Part shown: piece by piece, positions 16,189 to 23,910 of the stretch
Layout: each line of letters opens with the position of its first letter
Position numbering within the stretch: position 1 is the first letter of the stretch
NCBI GenBank assembly: GCA_049318165.1
Contig: JBMOGW010000001.1
Span: forward strand, 1-43,581
Origin: UBA668 sp049318165
Lineage (GTDB): Bacteria > Actinomycetota > Acidimicrobiia > Acidimicrobiales > Ilumatobacteraceae
Direction: 5' to 3'
Length of the DNA stretch: 43,581 nucleotides
Notes under the pieces: model-generated
What the model was told of the DNA's origin: nothing
The model's database searches: none
What the model saw: the letters and a program-made list of their open reading frames with translations, nothing else
Made by a program: the position numbers and the translations under genes

Positions 16189-17864
16189 GCCGGTGCTCCG
16201 TGGGGGGTGACCTCGATGCCCATCACCTTGCGCCGCTCCATCCACTTGGTGCGGGCCAGCAACAGGACCATCGGTCGGGTGAAGAAGTAGGCAACCACCA
16301 TGTCGCACAGCGTCGACAGGCCGAGGAAGAAGGCGAAGCCGCGGACCGCACCGACGGTGAGGTACCACAGCACGAGGGCACCGATCAGCGACACCAGGTC
16401 GGCGATCACGATGGTGCGCCACGCACCCTGGAAGCCACGCAGCGCGCTGTTGCGCAACGTCTTGCCGGCGCGCACCTCGTCCTTCAGTCGTTCGAAGAAC
16501 ACGACATAGGAGTCGACGGTGACACCGACGGACACGATGATGCCGGCGATGCCGGACAGCGACAGTGCCAGGCCGTTGGTCGTCGACAGCCAGGTGACGA
16601 TGCCCCACAGGAGGCAGCCCGACACCGTGATGCCGACGGCCACGATCAGGCCGAGCAAGCGGTAGTAGAGCACCATGAAGATCAGCACGAGCAGCACGCC
16701 GACGAGACCGGAGATGACCGCGGCGCGCAGCGAGTCCTTGCCGAGGCTGGCCGACACGTTCTGCACGGACTGCAACTCGAGCTCGACCGGCAGCGAACCG
16801 GAGTTGATGACGCGGGCGAGCTGACGGGCTTCGTCCTGGCTGAACGAGCCGCTGATCTGCACGTTGCCGTTGAAGGTCGGGGTCTGCACCGTGGCGACCG
16901 ACTGCAGCGTGCCGTCGAGGTCGATGGCGATCTGCTGGCTCGGGCAGGTGGCCTGCTTGCTGTAGCACTGCGAGGCGAGGTTGTTCCACACGTCCTCACC
17001 GGCCGCACCGCCACGCAAGCTGACCTGCACCCCCCAGCCGGAGCTGGTGATGAACACGGCCTGCGCGTCGTCCTGGAACACCTCGCCGGTGCCCTGAGCG
17101 GGGCCGACGTAGCAGTACTGCGGCGGCTGCGAGTTGAACACCGGCAACAACTGTTCCTGGGTGGGGTCGCTCTTCTGCAGCGGCAGACCGTTCGCGTCGG
17201 TCGGAGCGGCCGTCGTGCTGGTCGGCGTCGTGGTGGTGGTCGAGCCACCGGCCGGCACTGCCGCCACGGTCGTGGTGGACCCACCGGTCGTCGTCGACGT
17301 GGCGCCGGCGGCGGCCGGAGCCACGGTGGTGGTGGTGTTGTTGGCGCCGACCGCACGGCTCGGACCGCCGGACGAGCCGGTCGTGGTGGCCGGCGCGGTG
17401 GAGGCGGTGGTGCTGGCCGTGGAGAGGCCGGTGGTCGACCCGGTCGGGTCGGCCGTCGTCGAGCCGGTGCCGCCCACCGTGGTGGACGTGTCGGTCGGGA
17501 CGTTCAGCACGGTGCAACCCTGCGTGACCGGGCGCAGGTACACCTGGCCCGTCACCTGCACCAGATCGATGGCCTGCTGCTGGTTCTCGACGCCGGGCAG
17601 GTTGGTGACGATGGTGTCGCCCTGGCAGAGGATCTCCGGCTCGGCGACGCCGAGGCCGTCGATGCGCTCGCGGATCTTCTCGACCGCGAGCTGCATGCTG
17701 CTGTCGGCGCAGGTGGCGCCCGAGACCGCCTGCTGCGTGACGGAGATGCCACCCTGAAGGTCGAGGCCGAGGGCCGGCTTGCTGTCGGTGATGATCGTGA
17801 TCAGGAGCGCCCCGTAGGCGATCACCATGATCCCGATCAGGGAAACCAGAAGTTTGCGACGCAT
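16185..17864 (-). CDS. secD: Protein translocase subunit SecD with Thr-rich periplasmic insertion
   Basis: This 559-aa partner of SecF has an N-terminal helix (about 7-27), the LGLDLQGGISV motif, and a P1 periplasmic domain (VEKIRERIDGLGVAEPEI, ITNLPG-type segment). Five C-terminal helices contain GIIVSVGVTVDSYVVFFERLKDEV. Residues about 124-223 are a low-complexity Thr/Ser/Ala/Gly tract (runs such as NNTTTTVAP and GGSTTTTTPTSTTAAP) inserted in the periplasmic part, much longer than in model SecD. The start at 17864 gives a normal signal anchor (MRRKLLVSLIG); the frame open upstream overlaps yajC and is rejected. Confidence 0.95.
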   Translation of the reverse strand: MRRKLLVSLIGIMVIAYGALLITIITDSKPALGLDLQGGISVTQQAVSGATCADSSMQLAVEKIRERIDGLGVAEPEILCQGDTIVTNLPGVENQQQAIDLVQVTGQVYLRPVTQGCTVLNVPTDTSTTVGGTGSTTADPTGSTTGLSTASTTASTAPATTTGSSGGPSRAVGANNTTTTVAPAAAGATSTTTGGSTTTVAAVPAGGSTTTTTPTSTTAAPTDANGLPLQKSDPTQEQLLPVFNSQPPQYCYVGPAQGTGEVFQDDAQAVFITSSGWGVQVSLRGGAAGEDVWNNLASQCYSKQATCPSQQIAIDLDGTLQSVATVQTPTFNGNVQISGSFSQDEARQLARVINSGSLPVELELQSVQNVSASLGKDSLRAAVISGLVGVLLVLIFMVLYYRLLGLIVAVGITVSGCLLWGIVTWLSTTNGLALSLSGIAGIIVSVGVTVDSYVVFFERLKDEVRAGKTLRNSALRGFQGAWRTIVIADLVSLIGALVLWYLTVGAVRGFAFFLGLSTLCDMVVAYFFTRPMVLLLARTKWMERRKVMGIEVTPHGAPA

Positions 17865-17871
17865 GGAAGGC

Positions 17872-18264
17872 TCAGGACTCGTCCTTGGCCAGGTCGTCCG
17901 CGGCGACCGGGGCGGGGGCATCCTTGTCGGTCGGCACGGCGGTCTCACCCTTGCTCGTGTCCACCTTGCGCTGGATGGCCTGGCGGGCGATGCGGATCTG
18001 GACGTCGTCGTCGATCTCCAGCCAGGCGATGTCGCCCTCGAACGAGGTGACGAAGCCGTACACGCCGGACGTGGTCATGACCTCGTCGCCGACCTCGATG
18101 GACGACTGCAGCTGGACGGCCTCACGCTGGCGCTTCTTCTGCGGGCGAATGATCAGGAAGTACATCGCCACGCCCATGATGATGAACATGGGCAGGATGC
18201 CGAACAGGCCGCTGCCGCTGTTGGAGTTCGCGGCGGCGAGCGAGGCGAGGTGTGCAAGGCGCAT
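17872..18264 (-). CDS. yajC: Preprotein translocase accessory subunit YajC
   Basis: This 130-aa single-span protein associates with SecDF. It has the family core: a transmembrane helix (LFGILPMFIIMGVAMYFLIIRP) followed directly by QKKRQREA and a small beta domain (SIEVGDEVMTTSGVYGFV). An acidic C-terminal tail follows. It is first in the yajC-secD-secF set, 7 nt before secD. A TAGAAT -10 box lies about 60 nt upstream. Confidence 0.94.
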   Translation of the reverse strand: MRLAHLASLAAANSNSGSGLFGILPMFIIMGVAMYFLIIRPQKKRQREAVQLQSSIEVGDEVMTTSGVYGFVTSFEGDIAWLEIDDDVQIRIARQAIQRKVDTSKGETAVPTDKDAPAPVAADDLAKDES

Positions 18265-18291
18265 AGAAGGAGGACCAACCGTTGAACGCGT

Positions 18292-18308
18292 GGAGGGAGG
18301 GGCCCTCC
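18292..18308. terminator. GC-rich hairpin between tgt and yajC (possible terminator)
   Basis: GGAGGG (18292-18297), a 5-nt AGGGG loop and CCCTCC (18303-18308) form a perfect 6-bp stem downstream of the tgt stop. No T run follows. It also lies between the yajC -10 box and start, so it could instead act in the yajC leader. Confidence 0.3.
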
Positions 18309-18321
18309 TGACCAGTCGCCG

Positions 18322-18327
18322 ATTCTA
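18322..18327 (-). promoter_or_regulatory. -10 box (TAGAAT) for yajC-secD-secF
   Basis: TAGAAT is close to the TANNNT consensus, within the 87-nt tgt-yajC gap, and would give a leader of roughly 50 nt. No clear -35 was seen at 16-19 nt. Confidence 0.42.
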
Positions 18328-18351
18328 ACCGCCCTGGTGAGCCAACTCCCC

Positions 18352-19449
18352 TCACCCCCAGACGGCGAGCACCTCGCGGCGCAGGTCGTCGAAGGTGCCC
18401 GCCGCGATCGCCGCTCGCATTCGCGCCATCAGTTGGAGGGTCCACGCGACGTTGTGCAGGCTCATCAGTCGGGCCGCCGTGGGTTCGCCCACCTGGAACA
18501 GATGGCGGATGTAGCCACGGGTGTGCCGTGCGCACACTTCGCACCCGCAGTTCGGGTCGAGCGGCTCGTCACTGAGCGCCCACTTTGCGTTCTTCACGTG
18601 CAGGCGCCCGCCGTCCGTGAGGGCCGTGCCGTGGCGGCCGATCCTGGTCTGCATGACGCAGTCGAACTGGTCGACACCCAGCGCGACCGCCTCGACCAGA
18701 CTGGCCGGGTCGCCGACACCCATCAGATAGCGCGGTTGATCCTTCGGTAGATGCTCGATGGCGGCAGCCAGTGCGGGCAACATCTCGGCCCGGGTCTCCC
18801 CCACGCTGAGGCCGCCGATGCCGTAGCCGTCGAAGCCGACCTCCACGGTCCGCTGGGCGCTCTCGGCGCGCATCGACTCGCTGATCCCGCCCTGCACGAT
18901 GCCGAACAGGGCCTGGTCGTCACGACGGTGCGCCGCTTTCGCCCGAGCGGCCCATGCCGACGTCCGCTCGAGGCCGAGTCGCACCACATCGGGCGTCGAC
19001 GGCAGCGAGACGCACACGTCGAGCACCATCTGGATGTCGGCGCCGAGCAGTTCCTGCGTCTGGACCGCGATCTCCGGGGTGAAGCGATGCTTCGAACCGT
19101 CGTAGGTGCTCTTGAAGGTGACACCGTCGTCGTCCACCTTCGGGTCGAGCGAGAACACCTGGAAGCCGCCCGAGTCGGTGAGCGTCAGCCCGCCCCAGGC
19201 GGCGAACTTCCCGAGGCCACCGAACTGCGCCACGGTGTCGGCACCGGGACGGAGCATCAGGTGATACGTGTTGCCGAGGACGATCTCCGCGCCCAGGCGC
19301 TCGTAATCGGCGGCGCTGAGGTACTTGATGGCGCCACGTGTGCCCACCGGCATGAAGCACGGCGTGCGATAGCTGCCGCGGGCCGTGGTGGCGACGCCGG
19401 TGCGGGCGGCGCCGTCGACGGCGCTGGCTTCGAAATGGACGCGATGCAC
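18352..19449 (-). CDS. tgt: tRNA-guanine transglycosylase (queuosine pathway)
   Basis: This enzyme swaps the wobble guanine of GUN-anticodon tRNAs for preQ1, which QueA then modifies. The DSGGFQVFSL active-site motif, the VLDVC segment (conserved Asp and Cys), FGIVQGG, and the second catalytic Asp in VDQFDCVMQTR are present, plus a zinc site CGCEVCARHTRGYIRH. The usual MPTR is MQTR here. The length of 365 aa is typical. The start is GTG 19449, with TACCCT exactly 7 nt upstream, indicating a leaderless transcript separate from queA. Confidence 0.94.
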   Translation of the reverse strand: MHRVHFEASAVDGAARTGVATTARGSYRTPCFMPVGTRGAIKYLSAADYERLGAEIVLGNTYHLMLRPGADTVAQFGGLGKFAAWGGLTLTDSGGFQVFSLDPKVDDDGVTFKSTYDGSKHRFTPEIAVQTQELLGADIQMVLDVCVSLPSTPDVVRLGLERTSAWAARAKAAHRRDDQALFGIVQGGISESMRAESAQRTVEVGFDGYGIGGLSVGETRAEMLPALAAAIEHLPKDQPRYLMGVGDPASLVEAVALGVDQFDCVMQTRIGRHGTALTDGGRLHVKNAKWALSDEPLDPNCGCEVCARHTRGYIRHLFQVGEPTAARLMSLHNVAWTLQLMARMRAAIAAGTFDDLRREVLAVWG

Positions 19450-19456
19450 GGCCGGA

Positions 19457-19462
19457 AGGGTA
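19457..19462 (-). promoter_or_regulatory. Leaderless -10 box (TACCCT) for tgt
   Basis: TACCCT is followed by 7 nt and then GTG 19449, with no Shine-Dalgarno sequence. It supports independent transcription of tgt from queA. Confidence 0.5.
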
Positions 19463-19506
19463 CGGGCGCCAACGCGTCGAGCGGGCGGGCGCTCCGAGCG
19501 GGCGGG

Positions 19507-19683
19507 TCACACCAGATCGAGCGCGCCCCCGAAGCGACGTACACGCCGCGAGGCCGACAGCGCGGCGCGGTACGTGATCCGCCCATCGACCACACCACGC
19601 ACCACCACACCGGCCGCCACCAGGCGCATCAACATCTCCTCCGCCCCCGCCACGCCGCCGGCCTCCAGCTCGGCCGAGGTCAT
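19507..19683 (-). CDS. Tiny winged-helix-like ORF (58 aa), downstream half
   Basis: The product starts MTSAELEAGGVAGAEE, continues MLMRLVAAGVVVRGVVDGRITY and ends ALDLV. The pattern (TSAEL helix, recognition-type helix, then a VxDGRIxYR wing) looks like a winged-helix domain. I could not assign a family. Its ATG overlaps the stop of the next ORF upstream as ATGA. A -1 shift at that point would fuse the two frames into one small protein with a hydrophobic segment plus winged helix, so this may be one broken gene. Confidence 0.35.
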   Translation of the reverse strand: MTSAELEAGGVAGAEEMLMRLVAAGVVVRGVVDGRITYRAALSASRRVRRFGGALDLV

Positions 19684-19823
19684 CTCTCCGCCACGATCGC
19701 CCCGAGCCGCGCCATGGCCACCGGTTCTGCGATCACCGAACCACCCACCACGGCGACGACGATGACGCCGAACGTCGCGAGGGTCGGCGCGCGGAGCTGG
19801 GTCTGCGCACGGTTTCTGGACAC
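19680..19823 (-). CDS. Tiny hydrophobic ORF (47 aa), upstream half of a possible split gene
   Basis: This ORF reads from GTG 19823 (VSRNRAQTQLRAPT) into a hydrophobic stretch (LATFGVIVVAVVGGSVIA) and ends LGAIVAER at a TGA that overlaps the ATG of the following ORF. It is too short for confident calling. Support is the ATGA junction and the continuity of sense across it. The remaining 74 nt up to the queA stop show no further gene, apart from a repeated AATGAACCG (two copies near 19841-19863). Confidence 0.28.
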   Translation of the reverse strand: MSRNRAQTQLRAPTLATFGVIVVAVVGGSVIAEPVAMARLGAIVAER

Positions 19824-19897
19824 AACGGCACATCAACTTCCAATGAACCGTCTTCAAATGAACCGATCGGCCTGTTTCGACCGAGCGTGAGCCTCGC

Positions 19898-20908
19898 TTA
19901 CAGGGCGTGACGGTCGAGCAGCATCGCGTCGCCGAAGCTGAGGAATCGGTACTGCTCGGCCAGGGCGGTGGCGTACAACGAGCGCCAGCGCGCGCCGACG
20001 AAGGCGTCGATCATCATCAACAGCGTGGTGCGCGGCATGTGGAAGTTGGTCATCATCACGTCGACCGTCTTCCACTCGTACGGCTGATGGATGAACAGTC
20101 GAGTGCGTCCCTCCGGCTCACCGAACGTCGCCGCGCTCTCGAGCGCGCGGACGCTGGTGGTGCCCACGGCCACCACCCGCTTGGCCTCGCGGCACGCGGC
20201 CGCGGTCTCAACGGGCACGCGATACCGCTCGCTGTGGATGGCGTGGTCGCGCGGGTCGGCCTCGCTGACCGGCTTGAACGTGTCGAGGCCCACCACCAGC
20301 TCGACACGAGCGGTGGGGATGCCGGCCGCAGCGATGGCGCCGAGCAGCTCGGGCGTGAAGTGCAAGCCGGCGGTGGGAGCGGCGGCAGAGCCCGGTTCGT
20401 TGGAATAGACGGTCTGGTACCGCTCGGGCTGGTCGAGGCGAGCGGTGATGTAGGGCGGCAGCGGCATCTCGCCGTGCCGTTGCAGCAGGTCGAGCGGCGC
20501 GGCGTCGCCGATCAGTTCGATCAGCATCGTGTCGCCCGCGGCGGTGCGGTCTCCGATGCGCACGAGCGGCTCGTCGCCCGAGAGCAGCTCCTCACCACGC
20601 TTCAGCTTGCGCGCAGGACGCACCAACGCTTCCCACACGCGGCGCTCGGCGTCCTGCGGCTCGAGCAGGAGCACCTCGGCCGCACCACCGGTGGTGCGGG
20701 TGAGGTGCAGGCGCGCGGGGATCACCCGGCTGTCGTTGACGACCAGCAGGTCCCCCTCGCGAAGGAACTCGAGCAGGTCGCGCACGTGGCGATGCAGCGG
20801 GGCGGCACTCCCCTGATCCACCAGCAGGCGCGCGGAGTCGCGCGGTTCGACCGGGTGTTGCGCGATGCGCGCATCCGGCAGCTGGTAGTCGAAGTCCTCG
20901 AGCTTCAG
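19898..20908 (-). CDS. queA: S-adenosylmethionine:tRNA ribosyltransferase-isomerase QueA, CTG start
   Basis: QueA transfers the ribosyl part of SAM to preQ1 in tRNA to make epoxyqueuosine, the step after Tgt. The alignable N terminus (KLEDFDYQLPDARIAQHPVEPRDSARLL in two parts: KLEDFDYQLPDARI and AQHPVEPRDSARLL) matches the first residues of known QueA. Later landmarks are NDSRVIPARL, AAPTAGLHFTPELL and TNFHMPRTTLLMMIDAF. No ATG, GTG or TTG fits that N terminus. The only suitable codon is CTG at 20908, which overlaps the icd stop as CTGA and has AGGAG 8 nt upstream. That gives 336 aa. Confidence 0.92.
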   Translation of the reverse strand: MKLEDFDYQLPDARIAQHPVEPRDSARLLVDQGSAAPLHRHVRDLLEFLREGDLLVVNDSRVIPARLHLTRTTGGAAEVLLLEPQDAERRVWEALVRPARKLKRGEELLSGDEPLVRIGDRTAAGDTMLIELIGDAAPLDLLQRHGEMPLPPYITARLDQPERYQTVYSNEPGSAAAPTAGLHFTPELLGAIAAAGIPTARVELVVGLDTFKPVSEADPRDHAIHSERYRVPVETAAACREAKRVVAVGTTSVRALESAATFGEPEGRTRLFIHQPYEWKTVDVMMTNFHMPRTTLLMMIDAFVGARWRSLYATALAEQYRFLSFGDAMLLDRHAL

Positions 20909-22122
20909 GCCATCTTCTCCTGGAGGCGGCGGTCCAACGCGTCGAGGAAGTCCTCGGTGGTCAGCCACGGGGCGTCCTTGCTGATCAGCAGCGCGAGGTC
21001 CTTGGTCATCTCGCCGGCCTCGACGGCCTCGATGCACACCGACTCGAGTGCGCGGGCGAAGTTCACCACGTCGGGGGTGCCGTCCATCTGGCCGCGGTAC
21101 GTGAGGCCCTGGGTCCAGGCGTAGATCGACGCGATCGGGTTGGTCGACGTCTTGTTGCCCTTCTGGTGCTCGCGGTAGTGGCGGGTCACGGTGCCGTGGG
21201 CGGCCTCGGCCTCGACGGTCTTGCCGTCCGGCGTCATCAGCACGCTGGTCATCAGGCCGAGCGAGCCGAAGCCCTGCGCCACCGTGTCGGACTGCACGTC
21301 GCCGTCGTAGTTCTTGCACGCCCACACGTAGCCGCCCTCCCACTTCATGGCGCTGGCGACCATGTCGTCGATGAGGCGGTGCTCGTACGTGAGACCGAGG
21401 GCGTCCATCTCGGCCTTGAACTCGTGCTCGTACACCTCCTGGAAGATGTCCTTGAACTGGCCGTCGTACGCCTTGAGGATCGTGTTCTTCGTCGACAGGT
21501 ACACCGGGTAGTTGCGCAGGATGCCGTAGCGCAGCGACGCACGGGCGAAGTCGCGGATGCTGTCGTTGAAGTTGTACATGCCCATGGCCACGCCACCGTC
21601 GGCACCGAAGTCGGCCACCTTCATCTCGACGGGCTCGCTGCCGTCGGCGGGGATGTAGGTCATCATCACGGTGCCCGCCCCGGGCACCTTGTAGTCGGTC
21701 GCCTTGTACTGGTCGCCGTGGGCGTGACGGCCGATGACGATCGGCTTCGTCCAACCCGGCACCAGGCGCGGGATGTTGGAGATGACGATCGGCTCACGGA
21801 AGATCACGCCGCCGAGGATGTTGCGGATCGTGCCGTTCGGGCTCTTCCACATCTTCTTCAGGTCGAACTCCTCGACACGGGCCTCGTCGGGGGTGATGGT
21901 GGCGCACTTCACGGCGACACCGTGGCGCTTGGTGGCGTTCGCCGAGTCGATGGTGACCTGGTCGTCGGTGGCGTCGCGGTGCTCGATGCCGAGGTCGTAG
22001 TAGTCGAGTTCGATGTCGAGGTACGGGAGGATCAGCTTGTCCTTGATGAACTGCCAGATGATCCGGGTCATCTCGTCGCCGTCCATCTCGACGACCGGGT
22101 TCGCCACCTTGATCTTCGACAT
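20905..22122 (-). CDS. icd: NADP-dependent isocitrate dehydrogenase, homodimeric (eukaryote-like) type
   Basis: This TCA-cycle enzyme converts isocitrate to 2-oxoglutarate with production of NADPH. At 405 aa and with VANPVVEMDGDEMTRIIW, IRNILGGVIFREPI, TKPIVIGRHAHGDQYKATD and AHGTVTRHYREHQKGN it belongs to the dimeric IDH group shared with eukaryotic cytosolic and mitochondrial enzymes, not the E. coli type. The ATG at 22122 has a GGAAGCGAG Shine-Dalgarno-like stretch upstream; the frame further upstream is open but has no conserved sequence. The stop overlaps the queA CTG start. Confidence 0.96.
   Translation of the reverse strand: MSKIKVANPVVEMDGDEMTRIIWQFIKDKLILPYLDIELDYYDLGIEHRDATDDQVTIDSANATKRHGVAVKCATITPDEARVEEFDLKKMWKSPNGTIRNILGGVIFREPIVISNIPRLVPGWTKPIVIGRHAHGDQYKATDYKVPGAGTVMMTYIPADGSEPVEMKVADFGADGGVAMGMYNFNDSIRDFARASLRYGILRNYPVYLSTKNTILKAYDGQFKDIFQEVYEHEFKAEMDALGLTYEHRLIDDMVASAMKWEGGYVWACKNYDGDVQSDTVAQGFGSLGLMTSVLMTPDGKTVEAEAAHGTVTRHYREHQKGNKTSTNPIASIYAWTQGLTYRGQMDGTPDVVNFARALESVCIEAVEAGEMTKDLALLISKDAPWLTTEDFLDALDRRLQEKMA
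20917..20921 (-). promoter_or_regulatory. Shine-Dalgarno AGGAG that fixes the queA CTG start
   Basis: AGGAG lies in the last codons of icd and is separated by 8 nt from CTG 20908, the optimal spacing. It supports initiation at CTG within the CTGA overlap. Confidence 0.7.
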
Positions 22123-22173
22123 CTCGTGCTCGCTTCCGCCGACCACCGTCGGCAACTTGTATCGGACTTGTAC

Positions 22174-22204
22174 ACCTTAGCTCGTCCGCACGGCCCACTC
22201 GCAA
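22174..22204 (-). promoter_or_regulatory. Putative icd promoter (TTGCGA - 19 nt - TAAGGT)
   Basis: The -35 TTGCGA is at 22199-22204 and the -10 TAAGGT at 22174-22179, giving a leader of about 45 nt with a Shine-Dalgarno-like GGAAG before the ATG. It lies back-to-back with the promoter of the plus-strand cupin gene. Confidence 0.42.
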
Positions 22205-22208
22205 ATTG

Positions 22209-22240
22209 TTGACCAGTTCAGTCGGGTTTGCCGTTAGGCT
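22209..22240 (+). promoter_or_regulatory. Leaderless promoter for the cupin gene (TTGACC and TAGGCT)
   Basis: TAGGCT (22235-22240) is 8 nt before ATG 22249. A TTGACC -35 (22209-22214) is 20 nt further upstream, slightly wide spacing. Confidence 0.5.
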
Positions 22241-22248
22241 CTGCCACC

Positions 22249-22716
22249 ATGACGAGCCCGCAGGCGGCCACCGGCTCCGGTGCCGCGGACATCAACTCCT
22301 GGCACCTGACCGCGTCACGCTCGAGCCACCCCTCGGCCGCACCGACACTGCTCGGCCCCGGCGACCTCCTTCGCGAGATCGCTGCCGGCATCGGTGCCGT
22401 GACGGTCCCCCACGGCCTCGACGGGTCGCGGCCGTCGCGGCTCACACGCGAGATGGTGCTGAGCACGCCCGCATACGACGTGTGGGTGATGCACTGGCCG
22501 GCGGGCGAGGCCGCCGCGCTGCACACGCACGACGCGCACGTCGCGTTCCACGTCGTCGACGGCGCCGTCACCGAGGAACGCCCCTCGGGCGACCGCGTGT
22601 TGCGCCTCGAACTGCGCACCGGCGACACATCCGTCGTCGCCCCCGGCGTCCCCCACCGACTCGTCAGCATCGTGGACACCACGACCGTCCACGTCCACGC
22701 CAAAGAACTCGACTGA
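22249..22716 (+). CDS. Cysteine-dioxygenase-like cupin
   Basis: This 155-aa single-domain cupin has a metal-binding HTHDAH segment after YDVWVMHWPAGEAAALH and a later histidine in VAPGVPHRL. The three-His arrangement is that of thiol dioxygenases of the cysteine dioxygenase family, which oxidise cysteine or 3-mercaptopropionate to sulfinates. The match is at the level of fold and ligand pattern, so the exact thiol is uncertain. ATG 22249 is preferred to an in-frame TTG at 22228 because TAGGCT sits 8 nt upstream. Confidence 0.72.
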   Translation: MTSPQAATGSGAADINSWHLTASRSSHPSAAPTLLGPGDLLREIAAGIGAVTVPHGLDGSRPSRLTREMVLSTPAYDVWVMHWPAGEAAALHTHDAHVAFHVVDGAVTEERPSGDRVLRLELRTGDTSVVAPGVPHRLVSIVDTTTVHVHAKELD

Positions 22717-22743
22717 CCACCACGCCGACGATCGTCCGATCGA

Positions 22744-22774
22744 TTGAGCCTCCTCGGCGGGGCGGTCGTAGCAT
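22744..22774 (+). promoter_or_regulatory. Leaderless promoter for acyl-CoA dehydrogenase (TTGAGC - 19 nt - TAGCAT)
   Basis: The -35 TTGAGC is at 22744-22749 and the -10 TAGCAT at 22769-22774, followed by 8 nt and ATG 22783. It is one of only two plus-strand leaderless boxes here with a recognisable -35. Confidence 0.5.
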
Positions 22775-22782
22775 CGCCGCCG

Positions 22783-23883
22783 ATGGACTTCTCCTGGACC
22801 AGCGAGCAGATCGCCCTGCGTGAGAAGGCGGCGCACGTCGCCGCCGACGCCGTGGCGCGGTTCGGCCGCTCGAACGACTCGTGGATCAACGGCTACTCGA
22901 AGGAGTTCTCGAAGGAACTCGCCTCGCACGGGTGGATCGGCATGACCTGGCCCGACAACCCGTACAGCGGCCAGGCCAGCCCGGCCATCGACCGACTCAT
23001 CGTCGGTGAGGAACTGATCGCGGCGGGCGCGCCGATCGCGGCGTCGTGGTTCGCCGACCGGCAGATGGGACCGGCACTGCTGGCCTACGGCACGGCCGAA
23101 CAGCAGGCAGAGTTCCTGCCGGGCATCGTCGCCGGCGAGACGACGTGGTGCATCGGCATGAGCGAGCCCAACGCAGGCAGCGACCTGGCCAGCCTGAAGA
23201 CGTCGGCCGAACGCGTCGGTGACGAGTTCGTGATCAACGGCCAGAAGATCTGGACCAGCTTCGGCGCCGTCGCCGACTACTGCTACCTGATCTGCCGCAC
23301 CCGTGCGGACGGGCCGCCCCATGCCGGCATCAGCGAGGTCATCGTCCCGATGAACACGCCGGGCATCGAGGTGCGCCCGATCAAGGACATGACCACCAAC
23401 CGGCACTTCAGCGAGGTGTTCTTCACCGACGTGCGCGTGCCCGTGGCGAACCTGGTGGGCGTCGAAGGTGCAGCGTTCAAGCAGACGATGCGCCAGCTCG
23501 AGCACGAGCGAGGCGGCATCGACCGCCTGGTGAGCAACCAGGCGCTGTACCGGATGGCGCTGGAGCACGCCGATCTCACGGATCCGCTGGTGCGCGACGC
23601 AGTGGCCGACATCGAGATCAAGTACCGAATCGGCCGCATCCTGGTGGTGCGCGAGGTGCTGCGTCAGGCGCCGGCCGGCTTCAGCGCGGCGACGAAGTGC
23701 TTCTGCACCGAACACGAGGTGCGTGTCGCCGATTTCGTCGCCCGGGTGCTCGGCCCGGCGGCGACGCTGTGGGACGACGTGACGCGCGGCCTGGTCTACG
23801 CGCCCGGCTACACGATCATGGGTGGCACCTCGAACGTGATGCGCAACATCCTCGGCGAACGGGTGCTCGGCCTCCCTCGCTGA
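22783..23883 (+). CDS. Acyl-CoA dehydrogenase (FadE family)
   Basis: This 366-aa FAD-dependent acyl-CoA dehydrogenase introduces the 2,3 double bond in beta-oxidation-type pathways. N-terminal MDFSWTSEQIALREKA, the flavin/substrate motif WCIGMSEPNAGSDLASLKT, NGQKIWTSFG, and the C-terminal IMGGTSNVMRNILGERVLGLPR are all present. In medium-chain enzymes the base is the Glu of YEGT; here that position is Gly. The likely base is the helix-G Glu in LEHERGGID, as in many actinobacterial FadE proteins. ATG 22783 is chosen over an upstream TTG at 22744, which lies in the -35 box. Confidence 0.9.
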   Translation: MDFSWTSEQIALREKAAHVAADAVARFGRSNDSWINGYSKEFSKELASHGWIGMTWPDNPYSGQASPAIDRLIVGEELIAAGAPIAASWFADRQMGPALLAYGTAEQQAEFLPGIVAGETTWCIGMSEPNAGSDLASLKTSAERVGDEFVINGQKIWTSFGAVADYCYLICRTRADGPPHAGISEVIVPMNTPGIEVRPIKDMTTNRHFSEVFFTDVRVPVANLVGVEGAAFKQTMRQLEHERGGIDRLVSNQALYRMALEHADLTDPLVRDAVADIEIKYRIGRILVVREVLRQAPAGFSAATKCFCTEHEVRVADFVARVLGPAATLWDDVTRGLVYAPGYTIMGGTSNVMRNILGERVLGLPR

Positions 23884-23897
23884 CGGGCACCGTGATC

Positions 23898-23903
23898 TAC
23901 GGT
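23898..23903 (+). promoter_or_regulatory. Leaderless -10 box (TACGGT) for the metallo-hydrolase
   Basis: TACGGT is followed by 7 nt and then ATG 23911, within the 27-nt gap after the acyl-CoA dehydrogenase. No clear -35 was seen. Confidence 0.48.
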
Positions 23904-23910
23904 CTGCGGC

